A DNA stretch of 64,000 nucleotides from Bedellia somnulentella. Its lineage: Eukaryota; Arthropoda; Insecta; Lepidoptera; Bedelliidae. Every line of letters begins with the position of its first letter. The stretch's first letter is position 1. A model generated the notes under the pieces. It was not told the DNA's origin and searched no databases. It saw only the letters and a program-made list of their open reading frames with translations. Shown here one piece after another: positions 1 to 11,875 of the stretch. A program made the position numbers and the translations under genes. The stretch spans positions 5,618,622-5,682,621 of the forward strand of contig OY755189.1 in the NCBI GenBank assembly GCA_963576735.1, read 5' to 3'.

Positions 1-60
1 CTATATATTCATATACGTCATCGGGTAGTCATATACGTCATCGGGTAGTCGAAATGTAAA
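1..60 (+). repeat. Tandem 20-bp repeat, two copies
   Basis: CATATACGTCATCGGGTAGT occurs twice in direct succession (11-30 and 31-50). Cut by the window start. Confidence 0.7.
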
Positions 61-170
61 CATTGTCTTAGAGCCAAACAAGCAATTAAATTTAACTTTG
101 TGAGTTTTAGTGAATAAAAACATATCAAAATAGTGCCGAAACATCAAACTAACCTTGACTCATATAAGTC

Positions 171-380
171 ATACAAAGTTACAGCCAGAAAATTGGATTT
201 AAGCTGGAAAACATCAGAAAAAAAGGTACATACGAACATAACCGTTATAATCCAACACAAAACAACGACAAAAAATTTAAAATTAACAAAGTAAGCCTAG
301 ATGTAGCGAACATATTTGCAACTGAATTCGACCACGGATCAAAACTAAGAATAGAACAAAATAATATTAATCCACTTGTA
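171..380 (+). pseudogene. LINE ORF2 fragment, left part (interrupted element)
   Basis: An open frame on the plus strand (ENIRKKGTYEHNRYNP, NKVSLDVANIFATEF, LRIEQNNINPLV) ends at the TA target of the 381-5238 transposon. It continues in the same frame at 5239 as HKQIIDAYTDRIDKN. It looks like the linker before the reverse transcriptase of jockey-like LINEs. An in-frame stop lies at about 168-170, so the upstream part is already broken or diverged. Confidence 0.6.
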
Positions 381-823
381 CAGTCGCCATCAGATATATC
401 GGAGCGGCCGAGGTACTCAAATATATCTGAGCAGCAATAAATTTCAATAAATTCTTTACGGTAAATAAGGTCAATAAGATCTGAACATCCAATTCGCCAC
501 AAATATATGAGCAGTGGTTTTTCAATTAAATCTGAACACTCAAAGAGACAATAATATCTGAAAGCACAACTCGTCAAAGTTATCTGCTCAGACAGGGTGA
601 TCATAAATATCTGAACATTTAGGGAAAATATACCTTAAAGCACTAGGCATACAGTTTAAATGTAATCGTATCAAAATGAGTAGGTATACAAAATAGAAAT
701 CTGCGTAAAGCAACTTTACAGTCTTGTAACAAGAAACACATTTGAAGAAAATATTTGCCAATTTACAAAAACGATAACATAACTGTCATTGCATATAATT
801 CACTGCATGTATTTTATCAAATA

Positions 824-1971
824 CTAGTGGTCCGCCCCGGCTTCGCACGGATGGTGTAAAGTTTTTATACTGCTTACTCCCTACCGATATATGATATCTA
901 TACTTATAATAAATCTGTAGAGAGGTCAATTCTGTACATTAAAAATATTTTCAAAAAAACTATCAGGGGGTGATTAGTGATCGATACTGATGCCAAAAAT
1001 GCAATCAGTAAAATTTTGGTCTGTCTGTCTGTCTGTCCGTCTGTCTATCTGTTTGTCTGTCTGTCTGTCGGTTTGTATGTTCCTTATGGAAACAAAAACT
1101 ACTCGACGGATTTTAACGATACTTGGTAGAATTATTCTTCATACTCCTAGGCAGGTCATAGTGTACTTTTCAGCAGAGTTGTGAAGTGAAATTTTGGGAA
1201 AACGGGAGAACTTACTCCATTTTTTAAGCTTCTGTTGCGTGTGCAGCGTTAATGGATACAGTTACATAGAAATCATGTATCACGGAAATATTTGCCATAA
1301 AATTGTCTAAAAAAATATCCTTCAATAGCATATGTCTATCTTTTATGGTTGACTCACAATAACACGTGTAACTCCTGAAAGCGTAGCAGTTCTGTGCATC
1401 CTGATCATATTTATTTACTCTAACATTTATAGTTCTCTCATTCATCTATTATTTAAAAAAGTTTACATTATTACCTATTCAATAAAAAAAGAATCATAGA
1501 AATCGGTATAGAAACACCAAACTTATACATGAAATAAGCCATCGCGTCCTGTCGTCGCACGTGAATACTGAATAATGCTGGATTATTTTTTAGTAATGGT
1601 TGCGCGGGCAAAAAATAGCCGTGAGTATATGTATGATGTATGCAAAGTTTGTAATTCTGATTTTTTGTTTGCATGGGTTTGTTGTCGGAGATACTGAACC
1701 GTTTATTAAAGCGCTTTCACAATCACAAAGCTAAACTATCCAGGAGTGCTATAAGTGGTGCTAAATTTCACAAAGGTTGAGCAGCGATTGAAGAAACCTC
1801 AGATATTTTTAAAACTACGCTACCCGTGCAAAGCTAGGCCAATCCATTAGTATATCCTATGTCCTTTTCCTGATTCTAAGCTACCTCTCTAACAATTTTT
1901 AGCCAAATCGGTTCATCCGTTCTTGAGTTATAAATAGTGTTACTAACACCACTTTCTTTTATATATATAGA
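824..1971 (-). mobile_element. Non-autonomous Helitron (lepidopteran type)
   Basis: On the minus strand the 5' end is TCTATATATATAAAAGAAAG, followed by the typical 'AACTCAAGAACGGATGAACC' block. The 3' end is GCCGGGGCGGACCACTAG, a CTAG terminus, flanked by host A and T as Helitrons require. Inside are a (GTCT)n microsatellite at about 1018-1075 (plus strand) and AACTACTCGACGGATTTTAA. It has no Rep/helicase coding. Confidence 0.88.
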
Positions 1972-2344
1972 TTCGCAGATTTATTATGCTATAATTACGT
2001 ATATAGACTGGCAATACTAATACGACAGGCGAGACCAAAGAAAAGTACAACGGTGTGCGTAAATGAATGTGTGTGCGTGACATTAGTATGGCGGATCCCA
2101 TACTAGCCCTATTAAAATTGATAAAAATTCACGTATTTGTTATTTTTGCCCAATTGTAAACTTTACGGTAATTGTAGTACTATGATGACACAAGATATTT
2201 TTTATCATATATTTGCATTGAAAACTTTGGTTTAAGATCATATAGACCTATAATTATTTATTAAAGTCTAAGTTTGGACATAAATGGCTAATAATTTTGT
2301 GTTTGCCAAAGAATATATATTGATTTAGATTTATTTGTTTTCAC

Positions 2345-2382
2345 TTTGATTAAGTTATTAAATATTAATAACTTAATCAAAA
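2345..2382. repeat. Short near-perfect palindrome
   Basis: TGATTAAGTTATTAA and its inverse TTAATAACTTAATCA meet around an ATA core, inside the 381-5238 element. Confidence 0.7.
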
Positions 2383-2605
2383 AATCATTAAGGTTAAAAT
2401 AAGTCCATTATTTTCTTTCATGTTTTATGTCAAAATCGTTGTAGGCCTTTATCGTCTCTGAGAGGTCCTGCCTTTGTTGACGTTTATGCTATGACGTTTG
2501 TCACTTACTGCTAATCCATGTGCTTCTATATCTATGGTAATATAACAGCTGCCAAATAAAAATAAGTACGAATGCTTTGCAATATTTCATCCACTTTCGT
2601 GTCAG

Positions 2606-2690
2606 TCACCATAGCCAAGCGGTTAAGCGAATAGAAATCATAATTGTAATCCGTTGCGTCAGGGTTCAAATCCTAACTTGTATTTATCTT
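2606..2690 (+). repeat. tRNA-Ser/Leu-like SINE head or pseudo-tRNA
   Basis: TAGCCAAGCGGTTAAGCG matches a type-II tRNA A-box region, and GGTTCAAATCC is a perfect B box about 50 nt later. The outer ends do not pair into an acceptor stem, so it is not a functional tRNA gene. Confidence 0.5.
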
Positions 2691-2797
2691 TATCAAGAAT
2701 TCATGTTCTTTTTTTTCTATTTTATTTATTAAGCCTTTAGATTTATTGTCCTCATTTAATATAATGCTATATATTACGTTATAATTATATATATATA

Positions 2798-4498
2798 TCT
2801 ATACTAATATTATAAAGAGGAAAGGTTTGATTTTTTGTTTGTTTGTTTGAATTGAATAGGCTCCAAAACTACTGGACGGATTTGAAAAATTCTTTCACTG
2901 TTTTGATGCTACACTATTCCTGAGTGTCATAGGCTATATTTCATTTTCAAAAAAATAGGGATCCTTACGTAAACTTCAAAAATGTAACCCAAGGTGTTAA
3001 AAAAATACCAAAAAAAATCCTTACATCGCGTGCGCTGCGAAAAATATTGATAATAGAATAAAATTATGTATTTCCATTTTATAGAACACATCATTATCTA
3101 AAAAAAATGCCGCGACAGCATGTCTCTAACTATCATACTTATCTCACAACAAGCGTCATTATATAAAATTATTTAAAAATTAAATTAAAATCCTGCTTTA
3201 GAAAAGGCTCTTTATTTGTACCTATCTAATCCTTACAAAAAAACGTATATATTATTTCAGACTATTTCATTACCCTTATATTACTTTTCGAATTATTCGA
3301 TTCGAACATTCCATTCGAAAGTTATCTCGAATTTAAAAAAATGATAAAACTCCGCTCGGTTAGCTATGCATAGTAAGTTGTTGCAGGCGTCACGAAGGGC
3401 TACGGGAGGGGTACATGTTCTATCCGCAAAAACGGTCCTCTTGGTAAATTATTATAAGACGCCTCAATAATTATATGGGATGAATGCACGATGAGCCATA
3501 GAGCACATATAGAGGCTGTAGATTGAACCTTAAAAGACATTATGGCGGAATTACTTTTGTATTTGCTGGAGATTTCCGACAGACTCTGCCTGTTGTTAAG
3601 TACGCGAGTAGATATCATTAAAGCATGCTTAAAATCGTCTCCCTTATGGACTTCGATTGAAACATTAAAATTACGAACTAATATGAGAGCTCATCTTCAT
3701 GGAATAACGGGCAGTGATTTTCCTCAACAACTGCTAAAACTTGGGGAAGGAATTTTTCCTGCTCCAAATTTTAGCGTTCATATTGACATTCTTCTGGATG
3801 AGTCCCTAGGCCAGATAGTCTATAATTTGGAAAATTTAATAGATACAGTATACCCTGAAATCGAGATTTTGCACGAAAAAGACTTTAATTGGTTATGTTC
3901 TAAGGCAATAGTGTCACCTAAGAAGGATACGGTCAACGAAATAAACAATCTTATTATTCAAAAAGTCCCCGGGCAAATAACAAACTACAAATCGATCGAC
4001 ACTGTAACTAATATTGAAGATGCAGTTCATTATCCACAGGAATTTTTAAATTCCCTGACCCCTTCTGGATTGCTACCACATGAATTGACGTTAAAAATCG
4101 GAATCCCAATCATGCTTTTGAGAAATTTAAGCCCTCCGAGCATGTGCAATGGCACGAGGCTGCTTATCAGAGAGTTAAAGCAAAATTTAATTGTAGCGAC
4201 TATTATCACTGGCCCAGCAGCCGGTCAATTAGCTCACATACCGAGGATACCGATGATCCCAACTGATCTGCCAATTCCATTTAAACGGCTACAATTTCCG
4301 GTTAAAACATATTTTGCTTTAACAATTAATAAGTCCCAAGGCCAAACCTTCAAATTAGTAGGGATTGACCTGCGAAAGGATTGTTTTACTCACGGTCAAC
4401 TTACGTTGGCCTGTCGCGGGTGGGAGCCCCTGAACATCAATTTATTTTGCTGCCACAAAATAAATTTATGCCCGAGCGAAGCCGGGACGGGCTGCTAG
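2798..4498 (+). mobile_element. Helitron with decayed helicase end
   Basis: The 5' end is TCTATACTAATATTATAAAG. The 3' end is CCCGAGCGAAGCCGGGACGG then GCTGCTAG, with a CCCG/CCGGG hairpin before the CTAG terminus, inserted between A and T. Most of the autonomous element, including the Rep region, is missing. A (TA)n tract follows at 4499-4522. Confidence 0.9.
3417..4498 (+). pseudogene. Helitron Pif1-like helicase, C-terminal remnant
   Basis: Recognisable Pif1/Helitron motifs run in order across several frames: IIIWDECTMSHRAHIEA (Walker B, about 3460-3520), FAGDFRQTLPV (about 3560), LKLRTNMRAHLHG, then TPSGLLPHELTLKIGIPIML, CNGTRLLI and TINKSQGQTFKLVGIDL to the stop at 4496-4498. The last 318 codons (3542-4498) are open. 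A frameshift near 3600 and stops upstream break the motor domain, and the Walker A region is absent. It is an immobile relic that could only move in trans. Confidence 0.85.
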
Positions 4499-5238
4499 TA
4501 TATATATATATATATATATATATGAATACGTATAATACGTTACAGAAAACCGCAGGAAAAAGTTCAATTTTGCAAAAACTAGATTATCGTTTTATTTTAT
4601 TAAAGCTGCATTTTTATTTATGCTACCCTGGTACATACAATGTAAAATTGGCATACATGTTTCAAAAATTCTAAGTTATTTTACCTCTTTATTTTTTTGT
4701 ACCGGTGAAAATTATACAACTACAAACCCATTCCTCTATTAACACCATGTACTTACCTGTTTCTGTCAAAAAATGGAGTTAGTCAGTGGGGAACGATTTA
4801 GAATTTTTTTTATAATAATATACTAACCGTACAACTAGTTGGGACCGTACAACCAGTGGGGCATACCTCCCAGCAGAAGACTCTTTTTAGTTTTGACATT
4901 GATAAAACCAAATGGTGGTTGTGTAGAAAATGTATTCTAGCGTAGCACGATTAAGAATTTTAAACTGTATGCTTAGTGCTTTAAGGTATATTTTCCCTAA
5001 ATGTTCAGATATTTATGATCATCCTGTCTGAGCAGATAACTTTGACGAGTTGTGCTTTCAGATATTATTGTCTCTTTAGGTGTTCAGATTTAATTGAAAA
5101 ACCACTGCTCATATATTTGTGGCGAATTGGATGTTCAGAGCTTTTTGACCTTATTTACCGTAAAGAATTTATTGAAATTTATTGCTGCTCAGATATATAT
5201 GAGTACCTCGGCCGCTCCGATATATCTGATGGCGACTG

Positions 5239-7085
5239 TACATAAACAAATTATCGACGCATATACTGATAGAATTGACAAAAATATAGACTTAACTGAA
5301 ACAAACATTGACGAAGTAACGCGAATAATAAAAAGGATGAAAAACAAACATTCCTGCGGGTACGATGAAATTCCAATTAGTGTAATAAAAGAAAACTTAG
5401 ATCTTTTAGCTGAACCTCTGACTAAATTTTTTAATAAGTGTATTAAACAAAACTTATTTCCCGATCAGCTAAAGATAGCTCGAGTGCTTCCGATTTACAA
5501 AAAAGGCTCAAAAACAGATCCTAAAAACTATAGGCCCATATCATTGCTTCCAGTCATTTCAAAAGTATATGAAAAACTTCTTAAAAATAGACTTTTAAAC
5601 CATTTGACCACTCATAACATTATTAGCAAAAGACAATTTGGATACCAACATAATATAGGAACTAAGGACGCCATTGATACGTTTCTTGATGATGTAACAT
5701 TAAATTTAAATAGTAAACTTAAAGTAGGAGCGCTTGTTTTAGATTTAAAATCTGCTTTTGATACGATGGAGCACGAAATATTAGAATATAAGCTTAAGCA
5801 TTATGGAGTTAATGGAATATTTTTGGTTTTGTTACATTCCTACTTGACAAACAGAAAACAAATTGTAGAAGTAAAAGGTACGGAGGCCAATAATGAAATT
5901 ACTAACAAATCTAAAATTATCGATATTACTAGGGGAGTTCCCCAGGGATCTATTTTGGGACCTATATTGTTCATAATATTCATAAATGACCTCATAAATT
6001 TTATTAAAAATATTCTGCCGGATATAAGTGTAGTCATGTATGCAGACGATACCAATTCTGTTATATCAGCGAAAACACTACCAGAGTTGGAAGAAAAGAC
6101 AAATGTTGCCCTAGCTGCTTTTAATTATTGGTTTGAACACAATAATTTAATTTTGAATGTGGTAAAAACTAATTTAATTTTGTTTAAACCTACAATAAGA
6201 AATAAAGAAACAATAAATGTCTATTTAAATAATGTCCAAGTTTGCGCAGTGGATGTAATTAAGTTTTTAGGCGTCCATATTGATTCGCAATTGAACTGGA
6301 AGAAGGAACTGACAGTGATTGAAAATTCTCTCAGCTCAGCATGTTATGCTTTGAGAAGTTTAAGGGACGAAATTGATTTAAATCATTTGAAAATGGTATA
6401 TTACGCACTTGTTGAGTCTAAACTACGTTATAGTATAAAATACTGGGGAAATAGTTATCAGTATAATATAAGGAAAGCATTTGTTTTACAAAAAAGAGCC
6501 ATAAGAATTATCTTACGACTATCGTATAGAGAATCATGCAAAGATTTTTTTAAGAGATTAAAGATTTTAACAGTTCCTGCTCTTTATGTATACGTGCTCT
6601 TGACAAACTTTAGAGATAAATGTGGTTGCATTGAGACAGAACAGAATAAGTTGATAAGAGAGTCTAAGAGAAGAAAAGATTTCTACCTCAAACAAGAGAA
6701 TGTTCCCTTGTACAAAGTAGTTGAACATGCCCCAAGATACCAGATAACGAAAATTTATAATTGTATTCCAAATGAATTAAGACTAATAGAATCACCTCTA
6801 GTTTTTAAGAAAAAGCTGAAAGTTTTTCTTTTAGATAATTGTATATACGACATAAGAGAATTAGAGCATTGCATTTAATATATTTTTTAATACTATCGAA
6901 TTTCAATTTAACTATTTGACATTTATTTAGCATTTTGTGATTATTATTCTTTGATTATTTTGATTAATTCACTATTATTAATTGTATATTTAAAATAGAT
7001 TTAAGTTAGTCCTAAGTTAGTTGTATCAATTCTGACACAATGAATATTGTTTGATGAATAAATAAATACAAATAAATACAAAATA
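5239..7085 (+). pseudogene. Jockey-like LINE reverse transcriptase, right part
   Basis: The frame is open from the transposon boundary to the stop at 6878 (about 545 LINE codons). Non-LTR reverse transcriptase motifs: YKKGSKTDPKNYRPISLLPV, QFGYQ, LDLKSAFDTM, GVPQGSILGPILF and YADDTN (catalytic Asp pair), then a C-terminal region with LVESKLRYSIKYWG. The 3' end is A-rich with repeated AATAAATAAATACA at about 7055-7080. The endonuclease region is separated or lost by the inserted DNA transposon. An apparent ATG at 5094 lies inside the transposon arm and is fortuitous. Confidence 0.88.
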
Positions 7086-7477
7086 TTCTATTACTAGTGT
7101 AGTTATTATAATATTAACCACCCTTATAAATTTATCATCATACACGACTTTTAAAAAGTTGTAGCCGTGTAGACCCCACACCAAAATTAACACCCTACGC
7201 AACAGGTCGTTGAGGTCAGCAACAAAGAGAGCTCAAACAAAAGTAATACAAAGGAAACGTATACGATTTTGTAGGAATTATGTTCTTTGTATAGAAAAGA
7301 ACACAATAGAAAGACTATATTGCACGTCAAAAATATTTTTTAGAGAAATAATAATATCGTTTTAATAAGTACGACGGGCATTCTTATCAGTTATCACTAA
7401 AGGAATTATTACCAGTTCTAGACAACTTTTATATAGTAAGGTACATTATATTCAGTTAGTTAATAGATTTGGATATG
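7086..7477. other. Unassigned DNA
   Basis: No gene or repeat family recognised between the LINE tail and the first SINE A copy. Confidence 0.35.
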
Positions 7478-7640
7478 GTACATACATACATATATTTAGG
7501 AATATAAATCCCTAAAAGGGGTAGCCAGAGCGTCAGTGAAAGAATTTTCTCAGCCACTTTTGGAAGTTGAATGGGGAAAGGATTTAAATATAAAAGTTGT
7601 TGGTGATGGGTCTCCAATGGTGAACCGACCAAATCATCAA
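7478..7640 (-). repeat. SINE A copy, truncated
   Basis: A minus-strand copy of the ~250-bp family (SINE A), running from its TACATACATA tail through AAATCCCTAAAAGGGGTAGC and CAGCCACTTTTGGAAGTTGA to TTGGTGATGGGTCTCCA. The head is missing. Confidence 0.75.
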
Positions 7641-7959
7641 CTTAGCTATGCTTATAGCTTAAATGCTATACATAGAGCAGCATACATTTGGAAATCTTAG
7701 GGGTATAAAATAGAACTAAGCATTGCCCGTTATGGTTTTCCAGCCACATAGCTCTGACCCTTAGTAGCTCTTACACAAAAGGTTTCTGAATTAACTAAGT
7801 ACTGATGTTATTCATAAATACTCCGACTCATACACTAGTAGTCAATAGGAGAAAAGAGTACTTATTATTTTTTTTGAATTAAAAAATTTGTTTCCATGTA
7901 TGACGACCGACGAAAATATTTATGAATGTTAATAGTAAATTGATGTAAATAGTAAGTAA

Positions 7960-8215
7960 TGTTAGTATAGGACGACCACGGAGGACAGATTTGGACCAAA
8001 TAGAGCGTGTGTAAACGAAGCTCGACAGGTTTGCCAGGATCGTACAACGAGGCGATCGATAGGCTCTGTCTACCCGAATGAGAACTAATGGCGTTAGTAT
8101 ATGTATGTATTTAAATAAAGCTCGAGAAGTTTGCCAGAATCGTACAAAGTGGCAATCGATAGTCTCTGCCTGCACCAATGGGGACAAATGACTTGAGTAT
8201 ATACTGTTTAGATAT
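7960..8215 (+). repeat. RTE-like LINE 3' ends, two tandem fragments
   Basis: GACGACCACGGAGGACAG begins a degraded LINE 3' end: GATCGTACAACGAGGCGATC, then TATGTATGTATTT. A second copy starts at about 8117 (GCTCGAGAAGTTTGCCAG...GTGGCAATCGATAG). These match the fragments at 12938 and 18142. Confidence 0.65.
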
Positions 8216-8501
8216 ATATGTTTGTCAAAACTAAGAAGTAGTAAAATCTAATCACGTCGACAAAAGTTAATATGAACTATGATTCAGCAATTTGTAAGAA
8301 CTAACATTTTCAGTTTTCGTAGACATCTAAATGGAACAATAAAGAAGTGGATTAAGCCATTACATTCAATCTTAATTTGTCGTTAGAAGCCACATACATC
8401 GTAACTTTACACGAAGAGTCTGAAAGATAATGTACTGTTGGTTTTGTAGTTTATACAAGTAGTTCGATCAAATACCTGCATTTAACATGTTTTTAATTTA
8501 C

Positions 8502-8886
8502 CAACCGTGATAGGTCAGTGGGTTGAACACCACTTATAGTGCGGACGATAAGGGCTCAACTCCCGGCCTACACTAACTTGTCTTTTTTAAAGTCATATGT
8601 GTGGTAAATTCAGCATGTTTCTTAACGGTAAGGGAAACCATCGTTAGGAAACCTACATGCCTAAGTTATACTTAGTGATGTGACAGTGTACTCGTACAAA
8701 ACGGCGATAGGCCTGCCCCCTATCAAGTGAGTACACTGTCCAAGCAAAACGTGGGTACTCTGAACACCAGGTGACAATGTCACGTTATGTTCAGAAGTAT
8801 TAGTACCTCTGCCATGTAGAGGTAACTGAAAAAGTAACCCCTTCGGGGATATACAGCGTGAACGTTTGAGTTGAGTTTTACATACA
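8502..8886 (+). repeat. tRNA-headed SINE (family B), full copy
   Basis: The head CCGTGATAGGTCAGTGGGTTG resembles a tRNA A box, and GGGCTCAACTCCCGG sits at the B-box position. The body contains ATGTGACAGTGTACTCGTAC and CACGTTATGTTCAGAAG, and ends near GTGAACGTTTGAGTTGAG. The same body recurs at 9593, 15716 (minus) and 37446 (minus). Confidence 0.7.
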
Positions 8887-8888
8887 TA

Positions 8889-9128
8889 CAGTTTAGTGTC
8901 GGCTTTGAATAGCACTAAAACAATTCTTCCCGCGTCTATCGTAAAAGGCGACTTGGGGAATTGGGGCTCTTTAAGTGATTGTTTGGCGATGTGGCTGAAG
9001 ACCTATCAGCAACAAATACCATTTTACATTCCTTGTTTATTTAAGTTCCAAAAGTGTCTTATAATTTTCAGTTCTGAAGGTCTAGCTATTCTTATTTGGG
9101 ATTTATAGCCGTGAGTATATGTACGCAC
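8889..9128 (+). repeat. SINE A copy, old
   Basis: A divergent full-length copy: TTTAGTGTCGGCTTTGAATA at the head, AAAGGCGACTTGGGGAATTG inside, and GGGATTTATAGCCGTGAGTA at the end. It directly abuts the family-B SINE. Confidence 0.75.
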
Positions 9129-9177
9129 GTGTCACCCAAATGTAGCAAACACTAGTCTATCTGAGATAAGTTTTGAA

Positions 9178-9245
9178 GTAACGCTAGAATTCAAATGCTG
9201 TCCACATGAAAGGCGAGTGTTCTACCCATTGAGCTATCACAGCAA
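9178..9245 (-). repeat. Fragment of a tRNA-headed SINE
   Basis: GTGTTCTACCCATTGAGCTATCACAGC reads on the minus strand as a tRNA-like A-box head. AGAATTCAAATGCTG is at the B-box position. Only the head is present. Confidence 0.45.
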
Positions 9246-9827
9246 CTAGGTGGGATGATTCATTTGACTGACTAGCGACCTGGGATGTGAACTATCAGCA
9301 AAACTTCTAATGCATAAAGACGTAGGATGATTCAATAACTGAATGACAAATGTATCTTGATTGCTAAATAATTCCAGCAAAGTGAATCATACGCAATTCG
9401 TAAAAATACAAATACTTGCTTTATCCTAAAGTAAGTAGTCACCATTGTTTATTGGCATCCTATCGTATCGACTGATAGTATACAAAATGTGATTCATACG
9501 CACTTACTCCACTGACTACGAGATAACATGTTTATTCATTTACGTAAATACTTAAGGTCATAACTCATAACATACCTGCATTACATTGTATTGTAGCCGT
9601 GATAGATCAGTGGTGAGCACCACCGCTTCAAATTCAGGAGACACGAGTTCAAATCCTGAAGTGGTCCTACACTAATGCGTCATTTCTAAGCCATATGCGC
9701 ATTTAATGTATCAACGTTGTAAACGATGAGGGATAACATCGTGAGGATGCCCACCTACATGGCTGAGTTGTACTTTGTGATGTGACAGTGTATTCGTACA
9801 AAGTCTTCCTTCTATCACGTTATGTTA

Positions 9828-11371
9828 GAACGGCCGCCGCCCTCACGCGCCTGCAGGCCAAGCCCTCCGCCGGCCCCGACGGCGTGCCTCCATACGTATT
9901 AAAAGATTGCCGCGAGGCTTTTGTGGGACCCCTTCATCACATTTATAACTGCTCATTGATAACAGCTGTGTACCCTGAGTTATGGAAAATTACCCGCGTT
10001 ATTCCGGTTCCTAAGGGCAGGGTGGGATCGGACGTCGGTGGATATAGGCCTGTGGCTGTTCTCTCGGTGTTTGCGAAGGTCTATGAATCGGCGCTGCAAA
10101 AAACTATACATAGTGAAGTTAAAAGTCATATTTCAGAATCTCAACATGGTTTCAGACCGAACCACAGTACCTCGAGTAACCTTCTTCACTTTATGTCTTA
10201 CGTCACTCCTTCAGTGGATGCAGGGGTGCAAGTCGATGCCGCTTATTTTGACTTTAGGAAAGCTTTTGATACCGTAGATAATGATGTACTCTTAAATAAG
10301 CTTGCGGCCATCGGATGTACCCCGCATTCACTTACTTTCTTCAGTAGCTACCTTGATAATCGGAAACAGTACGTGCAATTTGGCAGCAGTTACTCGGAAC
10401 CATATTGCACGTATTCAGGAGTAAGTCAGGGTAGCAACCTGGGCCCGCTAGAGTTTCTCATTATGATCAATGATCTTCCAAACATCGTACGGGACGCCAC
10501 ATGCCTGTTGTTTGCGGACGATCTCAAACTGTTGTTGCGAATCGGTGACGAGGGTGATTGTGATCGGCTACAGGAGGATATAGATAGGGTGGTCCAATGG
10601 AGCCGCGACAACAAGCTCCAGTTCAACGCATCGAAGTGCATGCAGATCTCCTTCAGCCGCGCGCGTACCCCGCGGCAGCGCCAGTACACACTGGCCGGAG
10701 GCGCCGCGCTGCAGCAGGTTACTTCCGTGCGGGATCTGGGAGTGCGGATCTCATCGGATTTGTCATTTCGTGATCACATTGTGGACATATGCAAGAGTGC
10801 GTTCAAAATTTTAGGTTTTGTACTCCGTAGGTGCCATGGTTTCACAGAAATAAGTGCTGTGAAGGCATTGTACAACGCGTTAGTGCGGAGTAAATTAGAA
10901 TGCAACGCAATCATATGGGCTCCGCATGAAACTAAATATAGTTTGATGCTGGAGAAAATACAAAACAAATTTCTTCGGTTTTTGTACTTTAAATTATATG
11001 GAGTGTATCCCGGATATCCTTTATTATATCCGAGCTTATTTGTTGCTGGGATGGTAGGGTATACAACTCTATCGGCTAGGAGAGACCTAACCTTAGCAGT
11101 TACCCTTTTTAAAATACTGAGGGGCTGGCTGATTAACCCGGCCATTCTAGAAAGCATAAGCCTGGTGGTGCCGAGTGAGGGCACGCGGGGGCTGCGGCGA
11201 CGAGCGGGCCGGCTATTCAGCATACCGCAGGCCAGAACCAACCTGTTAGCGCAGGCGCCTATGACCAGAGCCTTAAAGGTGCTTAATAAAGTAAATGAAT
11301 TAGTAGATTTGTACAGTTGTGGTTTGGGTGAATTTACCAAGGTCACATTAAGAATTATTTGCTACAATTAG
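9828..11371 (+). pseudogene. LINE reverse transcriptase, 5'-truncated
   Basis: The open frame covers most of the RT domain and the C-terminus (~510 codons): AGPDGVPPYVLK, GGYRPVAVLSVFAKVYE, QHGFRPNHST, YFDFRKAFDTVD, GVSQGSNLGPLEF, LLFADDLKLLL (catalytic Asp pair), then LKLYGVYPGYPLLYP and RTNLLAQAPMTRALK. No endonuclease or ORF1 is present. The apparent ATG at 9782 is in the flanking SINE. GC content is higher than in the surroundings. The lack of internal stops suggests a fairly young insertion. Confidence 0.88.
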
Positions 11372-11567
11372 AAATGGATAAGTACAAGTACATCCAAGAT
11401 AAGTTATGTTGGATGTTTTTCTATATGTTTTGGTTACTTTTTAAGAGTTTATCATTTATGTTTTATGTTCTTATTTTATTAGTGTTAGTTTGATTTGTAT
11501 AACGAATTAGTCTTCTGTGATGTTGTACAATATAAGTAAATAAATAAATAAATGTTAAGTTAATATG
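9828..11567 (+). mobile_element. 5'-truncated LINE inserted in a SINE
   Basis: The body lies between the 13-bp duplications at 9815-9827 and 11568-11580, and ends in an AAATAAATAAATAAATG-type tail at about 11536. Truncation at the 5' end inside the reverse-transcriptase domain is typical of target-primed reverse transcription. Confidence 0.85.
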
Positions 11568-11875
11568 TCACGTGATGTTAAGAAGTATAAGTACCTTTAC
11601 CATTCAATCGAGCAATTATGGTGTGAACGTTGAGTTAGAGTAAAGCATGTTTGTTTGTTGGGAGTATTTTCTACATGTGAACTACAACTGAATTCGAAAA
11701 TGATTTCTACATATAGAATGTAATGTTATTCAAGACTTCCTCAGTAACATCGGCTATTCTCTGTACCAAATTATCAAATGAGTTGCAACTTCTCCTAAAG
11801 ATGTTACACAGAAAGAAGTATAGATAGATATGTAATTTTTTAGTAATGATAGTGCATAGTACTAGTTGATGTCGA

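Larger units (their letters stand above)
381..5238. mobile_element. 4.86-kb TIR DNA transposon with ~280-bp arms and TA target duplication
   Basis: Inverted arms at 381-~665 and ~4955-5238 start CAGTCGCCATCAGATATATC and are flanked by TA (379-380 and 5239-5240). Each arm carries about seven spaced TATCTGA/TCAGATA motifs, probably transposase-binding sites. Removing the element and one TA joins the LINE frame before 380 to the LINE frame after 5240 without a shift, which supports these boundaries. The interior holds two Helitrons (824-1971 and 2798-4498) and about 1.4 kb of unassigned AT-rich DNA (666-823, 1972-2797, 4499-4954). No transposase is recognisable. The TA duplication suggests a Tc1/mariner-type superfamily, but this is inference. 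Confidence 0.8.
9593..11645 (+). repeat. Family-B SINE split by a LINE
   Basis: The SINE runs from 9593 (GTAGCCGTGATAGATCAG, B box GAGTTCAAATCC) to 9827, resumes at 11568 and ends at about 11645 (GTGAACGTTGAGTTAGAG). The LINE between is flanked by TCACGTTATGTTA and TCACGTGATGTTA, a 13-bp target duplication with one mismatch. Confidence 0.8.

Noticed and set aside
245..604. 119-codon minus-strand frame similar to a frame at 5015-5245
   Set aside because: The similarity comes from the inverted arms of a DNA transposon, not from a gene pair.
2606..2690. Functional tRNA gene
   Set aside because: A- and B-box strings are present but the ends do not form an acceptor stem and no coherent anticodon arm was found.
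5094..5238. ATG-initiated start of the LINE reverse transcriptase
   Set aside because: These codons lie inside the inverted arm of the inserted transposon. True LINE sequence begins at the TA target duplication.
10774..11346. 190-codon minus-strand frame
   Set aside because: Shadow of the GC-rich LINE reverse transcriptase on the plus strand.
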